64,000 bases of DNA, taken from Micromonospora sp. WMMD961 (lineage in GTDB: Bacteria > Actinomycetota > Actinomycetes > Mycobacteriales > Micromonosporaceae). Location of the stretch: contig NZ_JARUBJ010000002.1 of NCBI RefSeq assembly GCF_029626145.1, positions 5,305,501-5,369,500 on the forward strand, in the 5' to 3' direction. The position numbers and the translations under genes are program-made. The notes under the pieces were generated by a model, which was given only the letters and a program-made list of their open reading frames with translations, ran no database searches and was not told the origin of the DNA. This document shows positions 25,866 to 33,000 of this stretch, piece after piece (the first letter of the stretch is position 1; the number at the start of each line of letters is the position of its first letter).

Positions 25866-26657
25866 TCAGAGCGCGAGGCAGTTGGGTCGCACCGGGCCGT
25901 CGACCAGGGCGCCGCGCACGATGGTGTACGCCGTGCCGTCGAGCACCAGGCCGAGGTGCCCCACCACCCGCAGCGGGCAGTACGACTGGATCAGCACGTT
26001 CGTCGCACCGTCGTTGACGACGGCGTTGCCGGTCGGCCGGACCAGCTCGTCCTGGAGGGTGCGGATGGTGGTGTAGCGCACCGCCCCCGGGGTGTCGTCA
26101 CCGGCGTTGAGGTCGGCGAGGAACGCCGAGCCGATGGTCATCTGTTGGCAGGCCACGATGCCGGCGCAGTTGCCCAGGCCCAGGAACGCCACGATGTTGG
26201 CGACGTAGGTGCCGTACTGCGGTGTGCCCAGGCTGACGTAACGACCGACGGTGGCCGTGCCGCCGAGCCGCTTGAGGTAGTAGCGGCTGACCAGGCCACC
26301 TTCGGAGTGGGCAACCACGTCCACCGTCGTCGCGCCGGTGCTGGCGCGTACCTGGTCGACGTACGTGGCGAACGCGCGGGCAGAGGCGGGGATGTCGCCG
26401 AGGCCCAGCCCGGGCAGTTGGTAGATGAAGGCGCGGTAGCCGTCGGCGCGCAGCCGGGCGGCGATCGGCTCGTACGCGACGGCGACGCCGCTGAGGCCGC
26501 CGACCACGATCACCGGGTTGGCGGCGGCGGTCGGGGCGACGGCAGCGGGGGCGGCGGGATCGGCGACGGCAGCGGGGGCGGCGGTCGCCGTGCCGGCGGA
26601 GGCGATCAGGGCGGCGACGGCGAGGGACACGACGAGGGAGGTCTTTCGGAGCAGCAT
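25866..26657 (-). CDS. Secreted lipase/esterase, class 2 alpha/beta-hydrolase
   Basis: 263 aa. The signal peptide (MLLRKTSLVVSLAVAALI ... ATAAPA, about 30 residues) is followed by an Ala/Pro-rich stretch and an alpha/beta-hydrolase fold: oxyanion region PVIVVGGLSGVA, nucleophile Ser in VVAHSEGGLVSRYYLKRLGG (A-H-S-E-G form of the elbow), catalytic Asp likely in the region after VNDGATNVL and His in VVGHLGLVLDG. Four cysteines can pair outside the cell. The family includes secreted triacylglycerol lipases of Streptomyces and Propionibacterium. The ATG at 26657 has GGAGGTG upstream; a longer frame would lose the signal peptide. Confidence 0.88.
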   Translation of the reverse strand: MLLRKTSLVVSLAVAALIASAGTATAAPAAVADPAAPAAVAPTAAANPVIVVGGLSGVAVAYEPIAARLRADGYRAFIYQLPGLGLGDIPASARAFATYVDQVRASTGATTVDVVAHSEGGLVSRYYLKRLGGTATVGRYVSLGTPQYGTYVANIVAFLGLGNCAGIVACQQMTIGSAFLADLNAGDDTPGAVRYTTIRTLQDELVRPTGNAVVNDGATNVLIQSYCPLRVVGHLGLVLDGTAYTIVRGALVDGPVRPNCLAL

Positions 26658-26950
26658 GGCTGCACCTCCGGGGGGAGGCACCCGGCGAACCGGGCAGGTG
26701 GGTGGGGGTGTCCGGTCGACCGTGCGACGATCATCCCCGCAACAATTCAGAAACGTCAATGACTTGTTACGCGCCGGTAACCCGTTGTTCCACCGAAGGT
26801 GCAAACCGGCATTTCGCCGGCCTTCCATATCGGACAGCCGCGCTGTCGGCACGGGCGGTCACCACCCGGTCCGGCCCGGCGCGTACCCCCGGGTCCTGCC
26901 GGCGAATGGCATGCCGTGGCCGTGGCCGCGGACGAACCCCCGACGGCCCG

Positions 26951-27254
26951 ACCTCGTTTCGCCGGGTGACCTTCGGCCAGCCGACCAGCTTCGACGCGAC
27001 CCGCTTCGAGGAGGCCGTCACGTTCCGGGAGGCCGTCTTCGACGGCGCCCTGTCGATGGAGCACACCGAGTTCGGCCGGTCGGCCGGCTTCCACTCCGTC
27101 CGCTTCACGAAGATGGCGCTGTTCCGCTGGACGGTGTTCGGCGCCGAGGCGCTGTTCGACGGGGCTCGCTTCATCGACGCCGCGAACTTCGGCCGGGCCC
27201 GGTTCCACAACCGAACGCCTCGACGACGAGTGGCTACTGCTGGTCGACCACTGA
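26951..27254 (+). pseudogene. Remnant of a pentapeptide-repeat protein
   Basis: About 85 residues with the A(D/N)LxF-like spacing of pentapeptide repeats (VTFGQPTSFDATRFEEAVTF, FTKMALFRWTVFGAEALF, ARFIDAANFGRARF) appear in one frame from 26951 on, but no start codon or N-terminal domain precedes them: the upstream 80 codons in the frame are non-coding in character. At about 27213 the frame runs into Arg-rich nonsense, whereas a +1 shift gives TERLDDEWLLLVDH followed by TGA (27252-27254), which looks like a true C-terminus. I read this as a truncated and frameshifted gene rather than an active one. A sequencing error at the shift cannot be excluded. Confidence 0.6.
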
Positions 27255-27277
27255 CCGGTCGATGAGCTAGGCGCGGG

Positions 27278-27859
27278 TCAGTGTGGGACGGCCGGCGCGC
27301 GCAGCCCGTCCAGGGCTACGCCGAGCACCCGGTCGCGCTGCTCGGGTGACGGGAACTGGGCCATGGTGAGGCCACTGATCAGCCGCACCACGTCGTCGAA
27401 GCCGATGTCGTCACGGACCGCGTGGGCGGCCTGGGCCCGCCGCATCAGCGGCTCACCGGCGGCGTAGATCTCCGTCCGGCAGCTCTGGAAGATCTCGGAG
27501 TCGTGCAGCAGTTGCTCGGCGAGCGCCCGCTTGGTGGCGACGTACGCGACGAACCGGTGCAGCCAGGCGACCAGCGCGTCCCACGGTGGCAACTCGGCCA
27601 GGTCCTCGGCGGTACGACTCAACGCCCGGACCTCCTCGACGTAGACGGCCTCGAACAGGTGCCGCCGGCTCGGGAAGTTGCGGTAGAGCGTGCCGATGCC
27701 CACCCCGGCCCTCCGGGCCACGTCCTCCAGCGAGGCGGCGGCGCCGTTCTCGGCGAACGCCTCGCGGGCCGCACCGACCAGGGAGTCGTAGTTGCGCCGC
27801 GCATCGGCCCGCTTGGGCCGCCGGGCGAAGACCTCGGGCGCCTGCCCCGCGCTGCTCAT
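27278..27859 (-). CDS. TetR family transcriptional regulator
   Basis: 193 aa. N-terminal HTH: DSLVGAAREAFAENGAAASLEDVARRAGVGIGTLYRNFPSRRHLFEAVY, with the recognition helix at GIGTLYRNF (residues about 20-68 hold the domain). The ligand domain is helical and resembles the actinobacterial group that controls adjacent multidrug transporters. Divergent from a DHA2-type MFS gene with tandem operator-like repeats in the gap, so it most likely represses that gene and itself. ATG 27859 is preferred; a GTG at 27871 would place the ribosome-binding site directly against the start. Confidence 0.88.
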   Translation of the reverse strand: MSSAGQAPEVFARRPKRADARRNYDSLVGAAREAFAENGAAASLEDVARRAGVGIGTLYRNFPSRRHLFEAVYVEEVRALSRTAEDLAELPPWDALVAWLHRFVAYVATKRALAEQLLHDSEIFQSCRTEIYAAGEPLMRRAQAAHAVRDDIGFDDVVRLISGLTMAQFPSPEQRDRVLGVALDGLRAPAVPH

Positions 27860-27897
27860 GACGTGCGTCACCTCACCCTGGTTGCATCCGGAGGGAA

Positions 27898-27961
27898 CCC
27901 TCCGCTAGCTTAGTGGAGGCACCCCTCCGGAATCGCCGGAGGCCTGCCTCCGGTTAGCTTA
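27898..27961. promoter_or_regulatory. Operator-like repeats between TetR and MFS genes
   Basis: The gap holds two copies of a related sequence, CTCCG-CTAGCTTA (from 27900) and CTCCGG-TTAGCTTA (27949-27961), and a palindrome CTCCGG-n5-CCGGAG between them. Such tandem sites between a TetR gene and a divergent transporter are the expected location of the repressor operator; which of the repeats is bound is not known. Confidence 0.5.
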
Positions 27962-28078
27962 CCTCGGGACCCGCTCGATCGCTGCCTGGCCACCCCGATC
28001 CCCGGACCCGACAAGCCCGCCCGCCAGAGACGACGGGTGACACACCTCCCTCCGTACCGTTATCAGGAGTCTTCTCTC

Positions 28079-29545
28079 GTGGCAGTGACCTCCCGACGCA
28101 GCTCGCGTCGGCTCACCTTCACCGTGCTCGCGGCCGGTGCCGGGTTCTTCGCGATGCTCCAGTCGCTGATCACCCCGGTGCTGCCGACCATCCAGCAGGA
28201 CCTGCACACCTCCCAGAACACCGTGACCTGGGTGCTCACCGCCTACCTGCTCTCGGCGTCGATCTTCACGCCGATCCTCGGTCGGGTCGGCGACATGGTC
28301 GGCAAGGAGCGCATGCTCGTCGCCTCGCTCGCGGCGCTCGCCCTCGGCTGCCTGGTGGCCGCCATCGCCCCGAACATCGGCGTGCTCATCGTCGCCCGGG
28401 TCGTGCAGGGCATCGGCGGGGCCGTCTTCCCACTCTCGTTCGGCATCATCCGGGACGAGTTCCCGGCCGCGCGGGTCTCCTCCGCCGTCGCCGCCATCTC
28501 GGCGATCGTCGCGGCCGGCGGCGGCCTGGGCATCGTGCTGGCCGGCCCGATCGTCACCGCGCTGGACTACCGGTGGCTGTTCTGGATCCCGATGGTCGTG
28601 GTGGGGTTGACCGCCGCCGCCGCCCACCTGTTCATCCCCGAGTCGCCGGTTCGCACCCCCGGGCGCATCGACTGGCGCGCCACAGTGCTGCTCTCCGGCT
28701 GGCTGGTGGCGCTGCTGCTGCCGATCAGCCAGGGCGCGGCCTGGGGCTGGACCTCCACCCGGGTGCTCAGCCTGCTCGCGCTCGCCGTGGTGCTGCTGGC
28801 CGGTTGGCTGGTCGCCGAGGTGCGCTCGGCCAACCCGCTGATCGACATGCGGATGATGCGCCTGCCCGGCGTGTGGACGACCAACCTGGTCGCCCTGCTC
28901 TACGGCGCGTCGATGTTCTCCGTGTACGCGTTCCTCCCGCAGTTCGTGCAGACCCCGACCGTCGCCGGCTACGGCTTCGGCGCCAGCATCAGCCAGGCCG
29001 GTCTGCTCATGCTGCCGATGCTCGTCGCGATGTTCGTCGCCGGCCTCGTCGCCGGCCGCCTCCAGGCCGTCTTCAGCGCCAAGGCGCAGCTCGCCACCGG
29101 TGCCGCGTTCAACGTGGTCGCGGCCGCGATGCTCGCCGCCGCGCACGACACCCGCTGGGAGGTCGCCCTCGCCGGGGGCCTGGTCGGGCTCGGCATCGGT
29201 CTGGCCTTCGCGTCGATGGCCAACCTGATCGTCGCCAGCGTGCCCGCCAGCCAGACGGGCGTGGCGACCGGCATGAACGCCAACATCCGGACCATCGGCG
29301 GCGCGATCGGCGCCGCCGTGGTCAGCGGTGTGATCACCGCGCACCCGCAGGCCAACGGCCTGCCCCGGGAGGCCGGCTTCACGATGGGCTTTCTCGTCCT
29401 CACGGCGATCGCCCTGGCCGCCGCGCTCGCGGCCCTCGCCGTCCCGTCCGCCCGGCGGGCGTCGGCCGGTCGGCGGCCGTCCACCGCGACGATCGTCGAG
29501 TCGGAGCTAGCCGGCGAGTTCGCCACCATGCCCGCGACCCGCTGA
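28079..29545 (+). CDS. MFS drug-efflux transporter, DHA2 type
   Basis: 488 aa, about 14 transmembrane helices. N-terminal half has LITPVLPTIQQDLHTSQNTVTWVLTAYLLSASIFTPILGRVGDMVGKERML, containing motif A (G-R-x-G-D-x-x-G-x-x-R-like) in the loop between helices 2 and 3 (landmark residues about 25-75), and VQGIGGAVFPLSFGIIRDEF (motif C/B region). The C-terminal 35 residues are cytoplasmic. GTG 28079 with AGGAG ten bases upstream is used; an earlier in-frame GTG at 28037 is unlikely. Expected to export hydrophobic toxic compounds by proton antiport under control of the divergent TetR gene. Confidence 0.9.
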   Translation: MAVTSRRSSRRLTFTVLAAGAGFFAMLQSLITPVLPTIQQDLHTSQNTVTWVLTAYLLSASIFTPILGRVGDMVGKERMLVASLAALALGCLVAAIAPNIGVLIVARVVQGIGGAVFPLSFGIIRDEFPAARVSSAVAAISAIVAAGGGLGIVLAGPIVTALDYRWLFWIPMVVVGLTAAAAHLFIPESPVRTPGRIDWRATVLLSGWLVALLLPISQGAAWGWTSTRVLSLLALAVVLLAGWLVAEVRSANPLIDMRMMRLPGVWTTNLVALLYGASMFSVYAFLPQFVQTPTVAGYGFGASISQAGLLMLPMLVAMFVAGLVAGRLQAVFSAKAQLATGAAFNVVAAAMLAAAHDTRWEVALAGGLVGLGIGLAFASMANLIVASVPASQTGVATGMNANIRTIGGAIGAAVVSGVITAHPQANGLPREAGFTMGFLVLTAIALAAALAALAVPSARRASAGRRPSTATIVESELAGEFATMPATR

Positions 29546-29555
29546 GGATCGCTGT

Positions 29556-29587
29556 CGCAGCCCGGGCGGTTCGCCGCCCGGGCTGCG
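29556..29587 (+). terminator. Hairpin terminator after the MFS gene
   Basis: A perfect 14-bp GC-rich stem (29556-29569 with 29574-29587) closed by a TTCG tetraloop, ten bases after the MFS stop codon. The tetraloop makes it especially stable. It separates the transporter from the SEC-C gene. Confidence 0.85.
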
Positions 29588-29649
29588 GCGTCCTCGGGAG
29601 TACGCTGGCCGCCTCCCCGTCCACCACTCACCGCCTTCAGGATGAGCCG

Positions 29650-30627
29650 ATGCCCGAGTTGCTGACCGCCGACCGTATCGAGGAGATCGGCTCCCTGGGG
29701 CTCGATAGCCCGGATCCGGCCGCACTCGTCGCCGAGCTGGTGGGCGCGGTAGACGAGGGGCGGGTCGCGGACCCGGCCGACACCGGGTACGCCCTGCTGG
29801 TCGCCGTGGACATCCTGGAGCAGGCGGGCGACCTGCCCGACGCACTCGCCCTGGCCACTCGCGCCATCGCCGAACAGCCCGACGAGGACGCGTACGCCCG
29901 GGCGGTGCGCGGTGGCCTGCTGCTGCGCCTCGGTCGCACCGACGAGGGCCTGGCGGAGCTGACCGCGCTGCGCCCACTGCTGGAGACCAACCCCGACGCC
30001 ACGTACCTGGTCGACGAGCTGGTCGAATCCGACCACACCGAGACGGCGCTGGAGTGGCTGACCGGGGCGCTCGACGCGATCCTGGAACGGACCCGCGCCC
30101 AGCAGCACGAGTCCGAGGACGCCCAGGACGAGGCCGCAGCCATGATCTTCGGCCTGACCCAGCAGCGGCACGACCTGCGCGAGGAGCTGGGCCTGCCGCA
30201 CGACGAGTACGACAACCTCGCCGACCGGCTGCGCGCCGCCAGCGACCACGCGCTCGACGCCCTGGACGACGGCCCGGCCACGCTGCTCTTCTGGCCGAAG
30301 GCGGAGTTCGACGCGTTGCTGGTGCGCTGGCCGGCGCTCGCCGAGACCTACCCGCCCACCTGGGACGAGCACCGCGCCAACCTCGAACGCGCCTTCGTCG
30401 ATGCCTCCGGGCTGGGCGGCGCCGACCTGGGCGTGGTCACCGGCACGGTCGCCGGCCTGGCGGCCTTCGCCGGTGTCGACCCCGTCGACGAGGAAACCCT
30501 CGACGAGTACGCCGACAGCCTCGACGAGGCCGGCGTGACCGCCTGGCCACCCGGCCGCAACGACGCCTGCTGGTGCGGCTCCGGCAGCAAGTACAAGAAG
30601 TGCTGCCTGCCCCGCTCGCGCGGCTGA
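29650..30627 (+). CDS. SEC-C metal-binding motif protein with TPR-like helical repeats
   Basis: 325 aa acidic protein. The C-terminus carries a SEC-C zinc motif, GRNDACWCGSGSKYKKCC (C-x-C-x8-C-C), as in the tail of SecA where it binds Zn and SecB/ribosome. The N-terminal 150 residues are alpha-helical with TPR-like packing (YALLVAVDILEQAGDLPDALALATRAI, AYARAVRGGLLLRLGRTDEGLAEL). Proteins of this type are common in actinobacteria and have no agreed function. The ATG at 29650 is chosen after an AGGA; the upstream extension of the frame overlaps the MFS gene and terminator. Confidence 0.8.
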   Translation: MPELLTADRIEEIGSLGLDSPDPAALVAELVGAVDEGRVADPADTGYALLVAVDILEQAGDLPDALALATRAIAEQPDEDAYARAVRGGLLLRLGRTDEGLAELTALRPLLETNPDATYLVDELVESDHTETALEWLTGALDAILERTRAQQHESEDAQDEAAAMIFGLTQQRHDLREELGLPHDEYDNLADRLRAASDHALDALDDGPATLLFWPKAEFDALLVRWPALAETYPPTWDEHRANLERAFVDASGLGGADLGVVTGTVAGLAAFAGVDPVDEETLDEYADSLDEAGVTAWPPGRNDACWCGSGSKYKKCCLPRSRG

Positions 30628-30874
30628 CCGTCTCGCCGGCCTGTGACCCGGAACCGCCCGCCGGACCATCGAGACAGCCCGGTCGCCAGCCGCAACCGAC
30701 GCTAGGTGCTGACCGACGGCGCCGGCACCTTCCACGGCGTACCCTCGCTGCTGCGCACCAACCCGCGGACGCCGCACCGGCACACCGCGCCGCAGCAATC
30801 AATTGATATCGGTATGTGTCGGAGAGGGCTATGGTGACCGCAGGTAAGCACCCACTCCGGCAAGGGGGACCGCC

Positions 30875-31279
30875 GTGCGCCGCATCACCACCACCCTCGC
30901 ACTGTTCGGGCTGTCGCTGGCCGCGCTGCTGAACCCGACCGCGGCGAGCGCGGCGAGTGACGTCGAGGTCACCTCCGCGACCCTGGTCGCCCGAGGCATC
31001 GCCGTGGACGTCACCATCACCGTGACCTGCCCGGCCGGCGCGTCCGGCGGCGCGGAGTTCATCCTTCGGCAACGCAACGGCGACCGAGTCGCGTACGGCA
31101 GCGGCTGGTCACCCGTCGACTGCAACGGCACGCCGCAGGCCGTGACCGGACGGGTCTACGCGGAGAACGGCGGGCTCGTCTTCCACAAGGGAATCGCGCT
31201 GGCCAGCGGAGGCTTCGAGCTCTGTCAGGACGGCTGCGACTACCCGCGCTTCGAGGGGACCGTCCGTATCACCCGCTGA
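30875..31279 (+). CDS. Small secreted protein of unknown function
   Basis: 134 aa. A clear signal peptide (MRRITTTLALFGLSLAALLNPTAASAAS, cleavage near residue 27) precedes a mature part of about 107 residues that reads as beta-rich (VEVTSATLVARGIAVDVTITVTC, AEFILRQRNGDRVAYG). Four cysteines (in TVTCPAG, VDCNG, LCQDGCD) could form two disulfides, consistent with an extracellular Ig-like fold. The start is GTG with AAGGGGGA upstream. Convergent with the DUF6244-like gene, 34 bases apart. No family recognised with certainty. Confidence 0.75.
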   Translation: MRRITTTLALFGLSLAALLNPTAASAASDVEVTSATLVARGIAVDVTITVTCPAGASGGAEFILRQRNGDRVAYGSGWSPVDCNGTPQAVTGRVYAENGGLVFHKGIALASGGFELCQDGCDYPRFEGTVRITR

Positions 31280-31313
31280 CCGGCCTCTCGGGATCGCGTG
31301 CCACCACCCGTGG

Positions 31314-31577
31314 TCAGTTTCCCAGCGCTCGGACCTTGGCGATCGTCTCCTGCACGTGTTGCTTCGCCGGATCGCCACCCTGAGACGCCTGGGCCAACGC
31401 CTGGCGGTACGCGTCGATCATGCCGACCAGTGGACCGGCCGCCACACCTTCCAGGGCACCGGCGACGAGTGCCCGCGCCTCGGCTGCGTCCTGTGCCGCC
31501 GCCGCGGTCTTGGCCTTAGCCTCGTCCAGCTTCTGCGACGCCGCCGCCAACCTCGCGATGATCTGTGCTGCGCTCAC
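31314..31577 (-). CDS. Small helical protein (DUF6244-like)
   Basis: 87 aa, almost entirely helical by composition: a long Ala/Lys/Glu-rich helix (AQIIARLAAASQKLDEAKAK ... ARALVAGAL), a turn at GVAAGPL and a second helix (MIDAYRQALAQASQ ... VQETIAKVRALGN). No tryptophan and no WxG motif, but the size and hairpin layout recall WXG100-type proteins. I associate it with the uncharacterised DUF6244 family of Micromonosporaceae from memory; no function is known. The GTG at 31577 has GGGGGAGG six bases upstream; longer frames cross an intergenic inverted repeat. It lies close to the FtsK-type operon but is transcribed separately. Confidence 0.7.
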   Translation of the reverse strand: MSAAQIIARLAAASQKLDEAKAKTAAAAQDAAEARALVAGALEGVAAGPLVGMIDAYRQALAQASQGGDPAKQHVQETIAKVRALGN

Positions 31578-31902
31578 GCGCGCCTCCCCCTTGTCGGCCA
31601 CCGCCTCCACCGCAGCGGAGACCACCTGGGAGCGTACGAGATCCGCACACCCCCCGCGACCACGCGATCGCAGCCCCTGAGCGGTAGATCTTGGAAGATT
31701 TCGGCCCCTCCAGGGGCGCTTTCCTTCCAAGATCTTCAGACTTGCGGACAACGCCAAGACGTGGAGGTCAGTGCGAGGCCGGGCGGTGGACGGAAGCTTG
31801 CGCCCCGGGGGCGAGTTCACCGGACGCGATCTGATCTCGGATATGGCCCGCGGCGGGAAGCGGAAAGGCCGGCGCCGATCGCAGCGGACGGAGCATGGCG
31901 AC
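31578..31902. other. Divergent intergenic region with inverted repeat, no gene
   Basis: About 325 bases between the DUF6244-like gene (minus) and the frameshifted small membrane protein gene (plus). It must contain both promoters. The only clear structure is the inverted repeat at 31686-31735. Confidence 0.5.
31686..31735. repeat. Inverted repeat with AGATCTTGGA core
   Basis: Outer arms AGATCTTGGAAG (31686-31697) and CTTCCAAGATCT (31724-31735) are perfect reverse complements. An inner stem GCCCCT/AGGGGC with a two-base loop continues the hairpin after a small internal loop. The outer arm repeats the core of the element at 18614-18668. Here it lies between divergent genes, so it is not simply a terminator. 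Confidence 0.8.
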
Positions 31903-32116
31903 GTGACACCCACCGACACGCCCGCCAGACCCCCTGGTCGACGGCGGCTGGGGGGTCGCCCTCGGGTTGGGCGTCGGCCTCGCGCTGCTGCTGACACTCT
32001 TGCTCGCGATCCCGCCGGCGACCAGGGCCGGTTGGGGCTTCCGCGACGAACCAACGCCGAAACCGGCGTTGCCGGATTGCGCCGATCAGCGCAGGCCGCG
32101 CACCAGCAGCAGGTAG
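31903..32116 (+). pseudogene. Small one-helix membrane protein, apparently frameshifted
   Basis: A GTG with GGAG nine bases upstream begins MTPTDTPARP, then the frame fails. One base later the frame reads LVDGGWGVALGLGVGLALLL (end of the quoted part), continuing through a hydrophobic segment into a short polar tail ending TSSR and TAG at 32114-32116, with almost every third base G or C. Removing one C from the five-C run at 31930-31934 joins the two parts into a 70-residue protein with one transmembrane helix near its N-terminus. Either the gene carries an indel or the run was misread. The 3' end overlaps the end of the convergent coiled-coil membrane protein gene by 31 bp. Function unknown. 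Confidence 0.6.
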
Positions 32117-33000
32117 GCGCAGTAGGCCATCGGCACCACCAGGAAACAGATCAGGAACCCGAGCGGCAGGTAACGCGGCGGGGTGCCGGCGACCATCGCG
32201 GGCCGCCCCCACCGGCCCAGCACCAGGTACCCGCCGAAGAACGCCACCGCCGGCAACCCCGCGCAGATCCACGCGCCGAGGGTGAACCCGTCGACCAGGC
32301 CCACCCCGGAGGCGAGCACCAGGGCCAGCACGAGCACCCCGGCCGCGACGCCGCACCCGGCGTAGACCGCGACCGCCCGAGCCAGCGGCGACCATGTCGG
32401 CAGGAGCGCCGGCCGCTGGGCCAGCAGCTCTGCCTGCTGCCCGTGCCGGTCGGCCTCGTCGGCCATCCGCCGGGCCAACTCCAGCTCGACCGTCGGGTCG
32501 ACCGCCGCCGCGCGCTGCGCCGGCACCCCGGCGCCCGCCGGGCTCACCGCCGTCGGCAACGCCAGCCGCGCCTCCCCCGCCGGCAACTCGGGGTACGCCC
32601 CGACCCCCGCCCGCCCCGGCGCGCCGGCTGCGCCGTCGGATCCCCCGTCCCCCGTTCCGGGTGCGGTGGAAGGGCCGGACCCGGCAGCGGAGGAAAGGCC
32701 CGGCCCGGCAGCGGTGACCGGACCAGCACCGGCCCCGGAGCCGGACGGTGGGCCCGACCAGTCGGGGGTCTCGGCCGGACGCCCCGGGGGTGGGCCGGGT
32801 GGCGGTTGGTCGATGCCGATCGCGCGGCCGAGCTGGTCGAGGCGGTGCCCCTGGGCGGTCAGCCGCTGCTCCAGGTAGTCGACGGCGGCGTGCAGGTCAC
32901 GGCGACGCGCCGCCTCGGTGGCAGCGTGCTGTTCACCGGCGCGGCGCTGCTCGGACAGTTGTCGGGCGAGCGCCGCGTACTCCTCGAAGGACACTGTCAC
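32086..33000 (-). CDS. Membrane protein with N-terminal coiled coil, Pro/Gly-rich linker and C-terminal helices
   Basis: 304 aa, no family recognised. Residues about 4-60 form a likely coiled coil (FEEYAALARQLSEQRRAGEQ, YLEQRLTAQGHRLDQLGRAI); about 65-140 are Pro/Gly/Ser-rich and disordered; about 150-200 contain a second helical stretch (VDPTVELELARRMADEADRHGQ); the last 100 residues hold about three hydrophobic helices (AGVLVLALVLASGVGLV, ICAGLPAVAFFGGYLVLG, FLICFLVVPMAYCAYLLLV). The GTG start overlaps the stop of the FtsK-type ATPase gene by 4 bp (GTGA), so the two are translated together and probably work together, the helices anchoring a complex at the membrane. Function inferred only from context. 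Confidence 0.75.
   Translation of the reverse strand: MTVSFEEYAALARQLSEQRRAGEQHAATEAARRRDLHAAVDYLEQRLTAQGHRLDQLGRAIGIDQPPPGPPPGRPAETPDWSGPPSGSGAGAGPVTAAGPGLSSAAGSGPSTAPGTGDGGSDGAAGAPGRAGVGAYPELPAGEARLALPTAVSPAGAGVPAQRAAAVDPTVELELARRMADEADRHGQQAELLAQRPALLPTWSPLARAVAVYAGCGVAAGVLVLALVLASGVGLVDGFTLGAWICAGLPAVAFFGGYLVLGRWGRPAMVAGTPPRYLPLGFLICFLVVPMAYCAYLLLVRGLR

Noticed and set aside
30803..30835. Sigma-70 promoter TTGATA/TATGGT before the small secreted protein
   Set aside because: The spacer is 21 bases, too long for a normal promoter.
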